From Zeugodacus cucurbitae (taxonomy: Eukaryota; Arthropoda; Insecta; Diptera; Tephritidae): a stretch of DNA of 64,000 bases. A model generated the notes under the pieces. That model made no database searches. It was given only the letters and a program-made list of their open reading frames with translations, and was not told the DNA's origin. This document shows, piece after piece, positions 25,014 to 37,256 of this stretch (the stretch's first letter is position 1; every line of letters begins with the position of its first letter). The DNA lies in NCBI RefSeq assembly GCF_028554725.1, contig NC_071668.1, positions 5,663,001 to 5,727,000 of the forward strand, written 5' to 3'. The position numbers and the translations under genes were made by a program.

Positions 25014-26317
25014 ATGCAGACGTATTTCATTGCATTCCTTATGCTTTCGGTGCTTGCCAACGCAGTACATTGTGGACCCGTATTTATTTGGAATTCCGAA
25101 GTGTAAGTAATAATAATAATAATGTTATATAAATTGATGCATATCTACATGTACTTCGAATCTACGCTCCAGCCAACCGAAATCGGTGTTTCCAAGAATA
25201 AAGCAAAGCGAGTTTCTTGAGGTAATAAAACCTTTACAAGAGACCAAGATGATCGCTGCCTTCTTATATAGCACGGTATGTAGGAAATTAACATGATGAC
25301 ATATTTGGAAAATCAATTAAAAATGGTTTTTAATTTTGAAGCTAGCCTTCAGGTATTTCCGTTGCGGCAGTTGTTTCCCATTTTTAAGTCAACAAACACC
25401 GGCATTCTTCTACGCCAATGTTGAGAGACCGGAGAAAGCGCTTTCATCTTTAAATGTCACCGCACATTTGAAAGCTAATAGCGATGGTAGTTTGGAGACT
25501 CATTTAGTTTGTGAACCGGGGAAATTGTATTTAATCTCATTGAATGAATTAAAGAGATCGTCAAATAGCTTGAAAAGTTGCGGTAAGTTGTTATTTAAAC
25601 ATGATGTAACATTTTTGGTTTTTTATAATTATTTTTTTTTTATTATTGCAAATGTTATCGATTTCTTGTTCTACAGATGATGCAATTAAAAAAATAACAA
25701 CGGCCACAAATTGTGCAGAAGCTGCCTACATGTTTATGGGCACCAAAGACGAATTGGTCGAACCGATCGGTCATCTATACCAACACCACCAGTTTTCATT
25801 TCATTTCTCACAATTCCAAGTGCACACGGCCGATGGATTAGACACCATACAATTGCAGGGTATGAACGTGTCAGGTATGGATCCCGTTTTAACCGTAGAA
25901 TTCAAAGCGAATAATTCCGATACCGCATTGACGTTCAATGTGCTACTTAGCAATGGCTACTTTGAGATAAAAGCATTCAAATACAACGAAACACAATATT
26001 ATGTAACCGATCTTTATGCACCGCAAACGTCTTCGTATGCATGTGGTAAAATCGAACTCCATAATGACAAGGAGGCAATTATATTAAGACGGGTGCAAAT
26101 GCAATATGATAAAGACAAACGTATTGCTGATTTCAGGTTTAAGGATCCATGGACATGTGAGGCTTTCACATCACCCGCCATTATATCTGGCCTCTTTGTT
26201 GCTGCCATACTTATCAGTATACTATCGGTCGGTGTTGGTATGCTGATGAGCGTGCAGGCACCGACTAAATATGATTCAGCACTCGGCCAGAATTTGTACA
26301 TAAATGTGACTGAGTAA
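25014..26317 (+). CDS. V-type ATPase accessory subunit S1 (Ac45)-like protein
   Basis: Four exons (25014-25102, 25173-25275, 25342-25582, 25677-26317) join in frame into about 357 residues. The N terminus is a signal peptide (MQTYFIAFLMLSVLANAVHC) followed by GPVFIWNSEV, matching the start of the Ac45 luminal domain. The C terminus has one membrane segment at about residues 311-336 (FTSPAIISGLFVAAILISIL) and a short cytosolic tail, the standard Ac45/ATP6AP1 end. Ac45 is a type I membrane glycoprotein that assists assembly and sorting of the proton pump in secretory and endosomal compartments. The exon 2 acceptor (CGCTCCAG) was chosen because it keeps the frame and gives the expected IKQSEF stretch. 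The polyadenylation signal AATAAA is at about 26346. It sits between two Oatp genes. Flies have more than one Ac45 relative, so the exact orthologue is not assigned. Confidence 0.75.
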
Positions 26318-26428
26318 TTGAAGTGAAGTGAATTTGATTTAGAAAAATAAATCTTTTTGAAAGAATTTATGAAATAATTTAATGATTTCAAAATTTCAAA
26401 ATGTACCTATGAATTGTAAATACTAATA

Positions 26429-26904
26429 TTAGGTCTACAACTTTGCTTCCGCCGTCTTTTTTGTAAATTAAAGGCTTTTTTTGTATAAAAACGGTTACAA
26501 ATGTCGATGAGCCTCAGCCGCACTTTTCTTGGAATTTAAGAAGAAAAGCAAAATTTCCTACAAATGGGAATAAGTTTGGGATGCAAACAGATCTCTACAA
26601 ATATTTTGTTGGGTTAATGTTAACACAAATGTCCAAGATCGATATAAAACGATTTAATCGATTTAATCGACCAGTACTTGACCCTAGAGACATTCCCGCA
26701 ATTGTTGAGAATTCGGCTCAAAAAGTGAAATTTTCAGTTAAGAATAAATTTGGGATGCAAACAGATCTCAACAAATATTTTGTTCGGTTAATGTTAACAC
26801 AAATGTCCAAGATCGATATAAAACGATTTAATCGATTTAATCGACCAGTGCTTGACCCTAAAGACATCTATTAGAAAACGGCGGAAGCAAAGTTGTAGAC
26901 CTAA
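26429..26904. mobile_element. Mariner-like terminal-inverted-repeat element with internal duplication
   Basis: The left end TTAGGTCTACAACTTTGCTT (from 26429, continuing to CCGCCGT) is inverted at 26878-26904. The TTAGGT-type ends of 27 bases resemble mariner termini. The interior has no transposase; instead it holds two 119 bp direct repeats, at 26575-26693 and 26749-26867, that are nearly identical. Each contains the self-complementary stretch CGATTTAATCGATTTAATCG. The element lies about 110 bp past the Ac45-like stop codon. Confidence 0.75.
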
Positions 26905-28399
26905 TCATATTTAAAATAATTACATGAATTAAAAAAAATGTATTTTTGTTATGGTTTTCCTACAGGGTTACCATCGTGCTTATGTGAATTTCAATTAACT
27001 AACTAACTCTTACGTTCATTATACGATGATGTCTTTATAATAAAAGCTTAAACAGTTCTATAATAGAAGTGTATAACAGTTGTGTATTCATCTCGAGATT
27101 CTTACATGTAGATAACTCCAAACTAGGGCTCTTAAAAAATCACCAAAAATCTAAGAAGACTTTCGAAGAAAAATCTAAGAAGAAAATTAACTAAGTCATA
27201 AGCGCCTCATTATTAAATTACATTATCATTTTTATAAATACAATTACATATATATGTCATAAATGCTTTCAGTGTGTGTGTGTACCATAATCACTATCAT
27301 TGCGACTTTCTCTTCCGTTCTTTTGTCGGCGAATGTAGAGGACTACATATGACGTAGTCGCCGTTGATATCAAACACAACAAACCAACGTACTCCTCAAT
27401 ACCAACACACAAGCTCAAAATTTATATTACAAGCAAGCGCATCATAGTATATATCTCATTATCTCATTCAACGAAATAATGATGATTTCAGTCATTCACA
27501 ACTCAATTATGATTAATAGTAGATTGCAGTGTGTGGCGCGGATTTGAATGTGGCTCAGCTGTGTGAAATCAGTGTATTTCGGCACGCCAAGCCGATATCA
27601 ACGGAACTTTCGGTGAATTCAAACACAGACCTTGTTGTAAAGCGCAATAAAGCGAATAAAATTCTATGAATAAATAAATTATTCAATATTTTCATATAAC
27701 ACGTGAAAATTTACTTGCTGATAACACATAACAAGTAATTAATATTGCTAAATTTTAAGTGTGCGCCTTGTAGATTTCAATTGGTCTCTCCAAAAACATA
27801 TGAGTTAAGGCCCAATTTGTTGATAAGATTAAAACTTGGCGATAAAATACAATAAATTATTGATAATAAACACTAACAATAAATTGAGTATTGTGTATTT
27901 CACTGCATATTATTTTTTATTAGACTATACGTGTTAGACTAAGAAAATTCCTTAATGACTTTTAGTAAATGAGTAAATGCTGACGGCGGAGTACGTGTTT
28001 GGTGAATAAGAACATTTTATTTCGAAATTGCGGAAATCAAAAGCCGGTTGATCAAACGGAAAAAAGGTGTGAAAACGAAAATTCAAAATGAGAAAAGGGT
28101 TATAATGGTGCTTGGTATAAAATAAAGTGAAATTTGCTTAAAATATTTATTAATTATACGAAGTGTGAAAAAAGATAGATAATGTGAAGCAACAAACATA
28201 AATTCAGTTTGAAAGCAGCAAAGTTAAAATTATCGCTGTTATTCAGTGGAAATAAAGGACGTGCGTTTATGCAGATACATATGTTTAAGGCATATATGGG
28301 TCATAAATAATATATGACTGTTGCATTTACTTGCTGAATATTCAGTATAACAGTTATCAGCGAAAATAATAAGAAAAATATTTTAATTTTAATTTAAAA
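26905..28399. other. Intergenic DNA between the Ac45-like gene and MITE copy C
   Basis: There is no coding gene. Around 27520-28260 the sequence becomes GA/TG-rich without long ORFs and could hold an untranslated first exon of the plus-strand Oatp, but no promoter motif is decisive. Confidence 0.4.
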
Positions 28400-28931
28400 T
28401 ACAGTGGAACTTTTCTAACTCGTATCACCATAATCCATAGAGTTATAGAAATTTGCAATAAAACATTCATTTTTCAAAAAGCTCTAAAATATAGATTTAC
28501 CCAGTTTTAGTGATTTACTTAACAAAATTTTTTATTTATTACATTACATTAAATCATGTATTCTGTAATTTTGATTGTTGCACTTTGCTATTGTTTGGCT
28601 CTTGACGTCTGTATCTCATGCCTTTGTTACACGATTTATGAAATCTGTAAGTGTAATATCATTTTTTTCTGTTCGCCTCCGTACGATATAGAGGGACTCT
28701 TTTAAAATTCTGCCTCGATAGTAAAATTTTAAATTTTGTATTATGCCCTGGTCGAAAAGTTCGATTTATGGAAGGAAATTTGTATGAAATTTGACTTTGA
28801 CCATTCAAGAGTTCGAGTTATGGAGAACTTCGAGTTAGAGAAATTTGAGTTATGGAAGCAAATTTGTATGAAATTTAATTTCTAAACGCTATTTCCAATT
28901 CAAAAGTTCAAGTTATGGAAGTTCCACCGTA
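28400..28931. mobile_element. Long MITE copy C (TA-flanked GGAACTTC family)
   Basis: The element starts TACAGTGGAACTTTTCTAAC and ends AAGTTCCACCGTA, about 532 bp. It shares a 300 bp middle with the copies at 60.8 and 63.2 kb, recognisable by CTTTGTTACACGATTTATG and GTCGAAAAGTTCGATTTATG. There is no long conserved ORF, so it is probably non-autonomous. Confidence 0.85.
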
Positions 28932-30440
28932 TTGTATAATTTTCTGGTGAAATATAAGTTTAAATTCGGCTTAAGTAGTTGATCAAAGCAAATATATATA
29001 TATAAAATAAAACATAAATAATGTTTTAATAAATAAAATAAAGTTAATCATTTAGAACCAGCACCTTTTTAAATAAATTTGAATTATTAAAAAACTTACA
29101 AATTTAGAAGAATATGAGACAAGTGCTTCCAAAAAGACGTATAGTAAGATATAATTTTTCAAATAAAAGTACAAACTAACTTGGAAATCGCTTGAGAATC
29201 TTTGGAATACGTGTCCATTAAACCTTAATGCTGCCTAAAAGCCAAAAAAAACAAATTTGGCGTCTTATTTCGTAAAACTAGTTTATCGCAAAATACCTTC
29301 TAGATAAGCATATATGTAAATATAAATGTAGACGTATGATCGAACACCCATCGAAATGTTTATTGTGCATGCTATCATATGTATGAACAAAAATAGTTAG
29401 GTATGTAAGCATTTTCTTACAGAGTGTGTCAGAGGGAGTCACTTGAAAATAACCTCTTGTTGATAAGCGCTAATTGTTAATATATATTTAATATATTTTT
29501 AATAAATTGATGTATAATTTGAAGATCATTAAACTCGGTAGGTATGTATATAAATATGTATATAGCGATAAAAATGATTTTGGCAGCCATTAGTAATCAA
29601 TGTGATTTTGTCCCTTCGTGGAAAAATACCATAGCATTGTCACACATGTTATTTTTAGTCTAAAAATGGTATAGATATAAATTTCAAAGGGATAGAACTT
29701 TGGGAACTTCATAGAAATATCATGAAACACGAGATTGTTATGCCCGGTTTCACTGTTCGTGCTTTAGTTCTGCCCAAATAAAAGCTTAGCTAAGCATTGT
29801 TGTATACTAAGTAGTCGTTTGAGTTTCACAGTCGATGCTTATTTTCTATACAATTTTATTATTAACCCTCTGTGACTGACGTGATATAGTTCTAACAATT
29901 CTAATGACATGGTAGGCTACCAGACACCATTTCTATATCTGACATTTTCCTATTTCCAAAATTAAAGAGGACCACTATTTTGAAGGCGACAACATTAATG
30001 TAGACGAATAAATAATACAAAAAAAAAACGAAAATTCCCATTATTTTTTGAACCGTACGTAGCATTGTCAAGTATAAAAACATAACGATGAGAATTATGA
30101 ATTATGTAATAAAGGAACTTAAATAAATAAATATTTACATTATATGTATTATGTATAGTTTATCGTCTCGGCAGTGAGACGAAAATTTGATTTATTTGCA
30201 GGAAACACCTTCATGGCCGGTATTTTTGTTTTTACAATCCATAACTCAACGTGATTAGCAAGGTTAAACTACATAAACACAAATATCGAGTAATCTAATC
30301 TTAAACGATTTCAGACAAATATTTTGTATAATTTGTGAGGCATCCAGTTTTTAGTACCAATATCTCTCAATAATGACTGTGTCAATTCAGTTTTAACAGA
30401 GAAAATTTATTTATTTGATAATTTGAGTTTGCATTTTATA
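28932..30440. other. Intergenic A/T-rich DNA
   Basis: I see no gene, RNA gene or clear repeat here. The short ORFs lack protein-like composition. Confidence 0.5.
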
Positions 30441-30445
30441 AAATA

Positions 30446-31112
30446 CTAGCGGACCACTCCGGCTTCGCACGGGTTTAAACAAACATTTCAAAAGTTATAA
30501 GTTTTTACACACTTATACACACTCTCCTATACATATGTATGTATGTACTTTCCAGTTTCTTGTGTGGGTTCATTTTAAAAAAATAAAATGAGGAAAAATT
30601 TGAACATGAAATTATATTTTTTGATGACTTAAAATTTGATTACGACCTCTAGTCTTTTGTGTCCGTTGCCTTTCTCTCTGATTATGAAGGCGTTGGGAAC
30701 GCTCAGAGTTCGACGGCCTAGTGCGAATATTTTGTTCTATAAGCCGCTGCACACGCTCCGTACTCGATTCTCAAGCGTGTACTTGGCAGATTTTGAAATT
30801 TTGCTCGCAGCTCATTCGTTACTCGACTCTCTTGCACGCAATTGCGATGCGAAGAGAATGACATGCAACACGGTTTTCAGTTTCAGATTAAGATGCTCCG
30901 GTATCACAGATCACAGAGTCTTTTTGATACCCTCACCTGGGAACTATTTCCAGAAAGTTGAGATTCCAGCAATAAATATAGCCTATGTTACTCGGGGTGA
31001 ATGTATGTAGCTTTCCAATGGTGAAAGAATTTTTGAAATCGGCACAGCACTTTTTGAGTTTATTCAATACAAACATACATACAAATCTTTCCTCTTTATA
31101 ATAGTACTATCG
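30446..31112 (+). mobile_element. Dispersed insect repeat (GGCTTCGCACGGG type)
   Basis: It begins with ACTAGCGGACC and GGCTTCGCACGGGT and ends around GCCTATGTTACTCGGG, AATGGTGAAAGAATTTTTGA and CTCTTTATAATAGTA. These landmarks belong to a repeat seen in many insect genomes. The 124-codon ORF inside (30636-31010) has no recognisable domain. The class is uncertain; it is probably a non-autonomous element. It ends some 45 bp before the Oatp 5' UTR acceptor. Confidence 0.5.
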
Positions 31113-31197
31113 ATAGATTTGTACTATAATTTGTAATAACCATAATTCATTTTACAGCCTCAATATTTGTAGCGCCACTTAATGCTCAGCGCTCGAA

Positions 31198-34100
31198 ATG
31201 CCGGAAATACAATTGCGTCAACGTCCTGGCGACTACCTATGCGGCTTGGCGAAATGGCATCCCGCTTGGATGCAACGCTATGCCACAACAAAATCATTTA
31301 TGATAGTTTATGGACTGTTGGGCACCATACAAGCCATGTCCTATATGTACTTCGTCGTTACACTAACAACAATAGAAAAGCGTTTTAAGATTCCCAGTCA
31401 AACAACAGGTAAATAAATATTGCACACAAACAAACAGGCGTTCGATTTCCACTCTAGTTCGTTGAATGAATTTGTTATCAGGCAGGTTCTGTAATCAGAG
31501 TGAAAGTGAAAATTAAAAAAAAAATGTGGAATTTGAAAAGTAAAATCGAAATTCAGTACACCAAATATCGGATTGAAAGTGAATTTGCTTGAATTTTACT
31601 CGGAAGTGAATTACAGAACTTGCCTGATAACAAATTAATTCAAGCAACTATAGTGGAAATCGAATAGGGTGTACAAGGCGTATGAGTAACCAAACGGAAA
31701 TAATCTTGACTTGAAAACCAGTTTTTAATTTTGTGCTATGAGACTACTGAGTTTTTAAAAGTAGAATTTTAATGTTTTCTAAACAATTTTAAAATGTGAA
31801 TTTGATATTTTTTGTGGGCGATAATTTTGAATACTAAAAATCGGGTTTGGAATTGCGCAAATGTAATCATTTATATATTTCTCAGAAAAAAATTTAATTC
31901 TTCTCGTGACAAAGCCTCGCGACCGGCTAGTTAAATTATAAATGTACAGACAAATAAAAGTCTATCTTAATTAACTAGCCTGCTATTTTAAGAATTAGGA
32001 AATAAAAGCATGCATAATTCACACTTTTTTCAAGTTACTATACATATATAAGTAGATTCTTTTATATAAGATTTATTTGACTCTTCTCTTTCTTTCTCTA
32101 CCGCTATTTTAGGTATCATCTTGAGCGGCAATGAAATATCACAGATCCTGCTCTCACTTATTCTCAGCTATATTGGCGGTCAACGTAATCGCCCACGTTG
32201 GATTGCCTGGGGCATTGTATTTTGCGGTCTATCCTGCTATATACTAGCGCTGCCACATTTCATTTATGGCGCCGGCGATGGCGCGCTACATCTCACCGTG
32301 GAATATTTGCAAGATCAGTCGTTAAATATGACAAGTTCATTCTCATTGGTTGTAGGTGAACGAAATTAGTACATTTCATGTTAAATTGTTTACGTGTGCG
32401 CCGTATTTACGTATGTATTGCGATATGCATGCTAGTTGTACACAATAATTTAGTTCAATTTAAATCGTCCGAATTAAAATTTGCTGAGCGCTAAGCTTAG
32501 AATTACTATATAGATACAGTTGTAGGCACAGAAATAGGTATGATATCAAAAAACAAATTATATATTAACTTAAAATGATTTGAAACAGTTCTTATAAGAA
32601 TCGAGATGACCAAAAATATTTTGGTGGCCTTCCACAGTGGTTAGAAGTGGGCACGAACTCTCTGTTATGATCTACATATATCTGAATATTTCACCAATAA
32701 ATCAATGGCCGAGTCTAATACCTTCATAAGAGAGCTTCTTATAGAATTATTTAAACGTTTGAACAGCGCTTTAAAACTGTTCGGTTTATAGCCCTCCATT
32801 TATAGACAATGTGGCTGGGGAGGCTGGACCAATTGTCCAGCCGATCTACATATATCAGTGCCTCTAAATCACTTTAAGGCAGCTTATAACGTTATTACAT
32901 GTATTAGATAAGGATTATTGAAGTTTGAATAGGAATTTCGCGTCATTCACCCATTTCAATGGCCAAGTCTATATTATATTATTATAAATGCATATTTAAT
33001 ATATTCAAACATGCGCTGCACAGTAATAAACATATTTATATGTTAGTAAGTCCATTGTTTACTAATTTACCTTTGTCATAATTTCGTTTTAGAACGCGTC
33101 TATACAAAGTTCACAAGAATTGTGCGGTCTAACGAAATCATCACAAGAATGCGAGTCATTACTCTCTATTGTGCCGTTGGTCTTGATTTTCCTCTCACAA
33201 TTCGTGCTCGGCATTGGCAATACGCTCTACTATTCGCTGGGTCAAACGTATCTGGATGATAATACGAAGGAGCGAAATACACCACTCATGTTGGCCGTGG
33301 CCATGGCGCTCCGAATGATCGGACCAATCGTGGGCTTCTTTTTGGGTATGTTTTAAGCAACGAACGGTTGAATTGAAACTGAAACAATCTCTCATCTCTC
33401 TTATACGATCGTAGTATCACTCAGTTTTGTAAGATATCTTATAATATGATCTCTACTATAATTTCAGGTTACATTTCATTAAACATGTATATTGATCCTT
33501 TCAAAAAGCCGTTAATCGACAATAAAGATCCACGTTGGTTGGGTGCCTGGTGGTTCGGCTGGATGATATTGGGTACTTTGATGGTGCTCTTCTCTGGCCT
33601 TATAGGGCTCTTTCCCAAACAGTTACCAAAAATGAAGCCGGAACACTATAACTCACACTTGCCGCGCATGATGCGTTTGGAGCAGCTAAAGAAGGAAGAC
33701 GGCATCTCTTTGGGCAGCACACTATCACTCACCGCTGCATTGGATGCCAATGCGGCAGCAGCGGTTGACGCCGACTTTCCACGACTTAAAGGTTTGCCTC
33801 CAAATGCAGCTAAATAAATATTTCGGTCTTTCAAGAACTCACCTTTACATTCATCCCACAGATTTTCCGAAGGCCCTGATGCGTTTGTTGCGCAACAAAT
33901 TGCTGATATACAACATAATATCGGGTGTATTCTATATTCTGGGTGCTGCTGGCTACATGACGTTCTTGTCCAAATATATGGAGGTGCAATTCCATAAGAC
34001 TGCACAGACTGCCACCGTTATAGTGGGTCCAATATCAATAATTGGTATGGTGATTGGACTCATTGGTTCCGGCATTGTTATATCGAAGAAGCATCCATCG

Positions 34101-35519
34101 CCGAGCAAGGTGCTGATGTGGAACATTATTGTGGGTTGTGTTTACATTTTGGGACAAATGTCGTATTTATTTATGTATTGCGGCGACTCGATTTCTGTGC
34201 AAAATGGTGGAAAGTAGGTAAACTCTTTTTCAATTTTGTTATTTTCATTTATGTGTTTTCTTTTTTCAATTTATTCACAGTTATAACTTCACCACTCAAT
34301 GCAACAGAAATTGTAGCTGCGATAATGTGGCGTACTCGCCAGTCTGTCATGAAGCTAGCGACACAACATTCTTTTCTGCGTGTCATGCGGGCTGTAAAGC
34401 ATGGAATCCCAAGGAGAAGGTGATTTTGTAGAATATATACAGTTGAACTTCCCTAACTCGAATCACCATAATCCACAAAACAACTTCGAGTTAGAGAGAC
34501 TTCCGAGCTACGGAATATAATTTGTATGGAATTTCACTTCTATTGCCAAGTCTAGAGTTCGAGAACATCGAGTTATAGAAGTTCGAGTTATGGAAGTTCC
34601 ACTGTATATCTATATCATACGTGTATTTTAAAAAATTATTACTTATAGACATTTTCAAATTGCACCTGCATTGATGTTTTCGGCAACGATTTCGACAGGA
34701 GTACTGCCGCCTACACGCCTACAACTCCCACCTTTCTCGGTGACTTCAACACACAACAACCACAACCATTTAACCCACCGGAGAAAATCATCAGTGGCAT
34801 ATCAACAACAGGAACACCAGTTCCAGTCCCCACTACAGTACTAAATAATGAGGAACTCATTATACCAACAACAACAGCAAGCGCATGGATAACAACACAG
34901 AAACCCAAAACAACGTCAGAAGAACTTCTCGCACGCGCCAGCCGTTCTGTAAGCACACTCTCTGAGATACTCACACCGGGCGTATGCTTGAAGGGCTGTT
35001 CTGTGGCCTTTTACAGTTTCACCATTGCATCGATGATTGTCAATTGGTTCGGCTCTTCGGGACGTATCGGTAATCTGTTGGTGAACTTTCGCGCTGTTGC
35101 CACTAAGGATAAATCCTTCGCGCAGGGTCTTTCACTGATGATGATTAGCTTGTTTGCGCTCATACCGGGTCCAATCATATTTGGACGTATGATAGACTCA
35201 ACATGTCTGGTTTGGACGGAGACTTGTCATGGCAGAGGCAATTGTCAGTTGTACGATCAGACGAAATTCCGTTACTATGTAAATATATTGGCGTTGTGTA
35301 AGTATGATCTTTTGAGTTATAGCTAATGTGTATGTAATGGAAGTTCAAAAATTTTTTTTCTTCACTTTAGCGCTTACCTCGATCGGTGTTGTCTTCGACA
35401 TTTTAGTTTGGTATCATGGCAGACATCTTGATTTGTATGGTGAGAAGGAGGCGCAAAGACTCGAAGAAATGCGTCGGAAAGACAAACCGATCACACCGCT
35501 TTTAGCGCATAGATCATAG
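31198..35519 (+). CDS. Organic anion transporting polypeptide (Oatp) with Thr/Pro-rich loop insert
   Basis: Eight exons (31198-31408, 32113-32351, 33093-33345, 33468-33791, 33862-34213, 34281-34419, 34649-35297, 35371-35519) join in frame into about 771 residues. The OATP signature is intact: DPRWLGAWWFGW, coded near 33524-33565, in front of membrane segment 6. A Kazal-like loop (CNRNCSCDN, SPVCHEA, FFSACHAGC, CTC) lies at residues about 463-515. It is followed by an unusual Thr/Pro-rich stretch of about 90 residues (about 520-612) before the last membrane segments. The C tail is short and basic. The exon 2 donor GTAGGT was chosen because it alone keeps the frame into NASIQSSQELCGL. Intron 1 holds a hairpin element and intron 6 a MITE. 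A 5' UTR intron acceptor (TTTTACAG) ends at 31157. It is paired with the minus-strand Oatp and is probably an Oatp33E-type paralogue. Confidence 0.9.
31441..31664. mobile_element. Hairpin MITE with long inverted repeats in Oatp intron 1
   Basis: The arm at 31441-31496 (TTCGATTTCCACTCTAGTTC...) is the near-perfect reverse complement of the arm at 31608-31664, which ends ATAGTGGAAATCGAA. The arms are about 56 bp in a 224 bp element. The centre is A-rich and repeats GAAAGTGAA. Transcribed with the Oatp pre-mRNA it would form a stem loop. Confidence 0.8.
34438..34606. mobile_element. Short MITE copy D inside Oatp intron 6
   Basis: TACAGTTGAACTTCCCTAAC at the left and GGAAGTTCCACTGTA at the right mark a 169 bp TA-flanked copy of the GGAACTTC family, lying wholly between exons 6 and 7 of the plus-strand Oatp. 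Its interior carries inverted TAACTCGAA motifs like copies A and B. Confidence 0.85.
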
Positions 35520-36062
35520 TACATATTTGGTTTAATGTATGAATAATATTGTTTTTGGTGAGTGTTTTGACGCAAAACCATTATGCCTTACATAAGTAAT
35601 ATATATTTGAAGCATATCTCATTGAAGATGTGTAAGAGTTAGCCTAATCTAATGTGGATTTTACTTTGTATACGTTTTATTTAAGATAATTTTTTTTTTT
35701 TTTGTAAATAATGAACATAAATATATATAAAAAAATTAAATATATTTATAAATAAGAAAAGCCACAGAGATATGCCTTTATTTACATCTGTATATATATT
35801 TTTTTAGAAAATTTTAAAAATTCATTTATATAGTTTTGGGAGTTACTTCGCAAAGACCTCATATTGCCAAAAAAAAAATATTTTGCAGACTCCAGGCGCT
35901 TCAGAAAAATACTTACAACTTTGAAAAAATTTCAATATTTTTTAATAATAAATATTATTTTTTAAGCATTAAATATAATACACTATCGCCTTAAAATTCC
36001 GTTTACCGCAATCATTTCCTTCCCTTTCAAAAAAAAAAAACTTTTTTTCTGCTTCTAAAGTA
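35520..36062 (+). other. Oatp 3' UTR and intergenic A/T-rich DNA
   Basis: No gene is seen. The first few hundred bases are the probable 3' UTR of the plus-strand Oatp, with A-rich polyadenylation-like motifs at about 35710-35760. Confidence 0.5.
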
Positions 36063-37256
36063 CTACCTTAAGGGAATATAACACTTTTCAAAAAAGCGTT
36101 TTAAAGAGCAACCGAGAACGAGAGAAGTATAAATCTCTACAGTTGAAGCTTTAAACGTGTTTTTCTCGGAACTACATTTTTCAAAATTGCTGACATCATA
36201 ACTCAACGAGTAATTGAGCGATCGACTTCAAATTGAAACTAAGTATATTTACTATACAATGAATTACGATTTTGATTAGTTGAAAATTGTCAATTTGGCA
36301 TTAAAAAAAGAACGACTATTTTTTACCATAAAAAACCGTTTTTTTTAGGACTGCGCCATTTTGTAAATTTTTGATATTTTTCAAAAATCGGAGGTCATTG
36401 TACAAGAAATACCATTAACTTTAATAACCTTTTTGAATTTTTTTGTTTCAGCTACTCACTCGACCGGAATCATGTCAGCAGTAGGAGAACTTTTTTTTGG
36501 CCCCTCCGAAAACAGCACATAACTCCGTTATTTTTCAATATTTATGTAAAAAAAATCTTAAAATATAGCTGAAAATATACCAAAAAACTTCGAAACATTC
36601 GATCGAGTACTTTCTTAAAAAAAATCACAAAAATCGCCAAATTTTTCATGATTTTCACTGGTATTGGCCGCTTAAGGGGTTGTTGCTATTAAATCATGTT
36701 ATTTTACAAAAGTAATAATATGACATTATTAGACAATGTTTTGACTCAGTCACGAAATTTTGAAAAAAAAGTATAATTTCCAAAATTAAAGTTGTCTGTG
36801 TTGATTCAGTTTCAAAAAAAGGTCCTTGCGGTGACAATCATAAGTCCTTGGAGATTTATCTAAAATCAATCGGATAAAAAAATTAGTTTTATAAATAGAT
36901 ACTCCAGGGCCTGAACCAAACCTTTCTTTTTTCAAAAATTAACAAAATGGCGGCCTCAGGAAATTTTTTGATTGGTCTTAAAAAATTAAAATTTTGAAAA
37001 AAAAAATCCTTCGGATCAGGCCTGAGTTTATTATGTATTCTAAAAGCTGTATGAATTTCATTAAAATCTACTGAGCGGTTATCGAGTTACAGTTGTCACC
37101 AATTTAAAAAACATAGTTTTGAGATAAACGCTCTTTGTTATTTGTCGAATAACTTGAAAAGTAATTATCTGATCAACTTCAAATTTTCAGAGAATATTTT
37201 CAAGATTTTACTCTTACTCTTTTTTTTTTAATCTTGACTACACCTAACCCCTTAAA
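36063..37256. repeat. Unclassified transposon-like repeat, possibly two related units
   Basis: A CTTAAGGG motif occurs at about 36066, TTAAGGGGTT at 36672 and its inverse AACCCCTTAA near 37246. The stretch 36672-37256 therefore has short inverted ends flanked by TTAA. The first and second halves share a related motif in the same orientation: GTAATTGAGCGATCGACTTC at about 36211 and GTAATTATCTGATCAACTTC at about 37161. There is no transposase ORF. It looks like dispersed non-autonomous DNA transposon material, but the class is not clear to me. Confidence 0.4.

Noticed and set aside
26581..26874. 97-codon ORF with an internal protein repeat
   Set aside because: Explained by the 119 bp DNA duplication inside a non-coding terminal-repeat element.
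30636..31010. 124-codon plus-strand ORF
   Set aside because: Falls within a dispersed insect repeat and shows no known domain.
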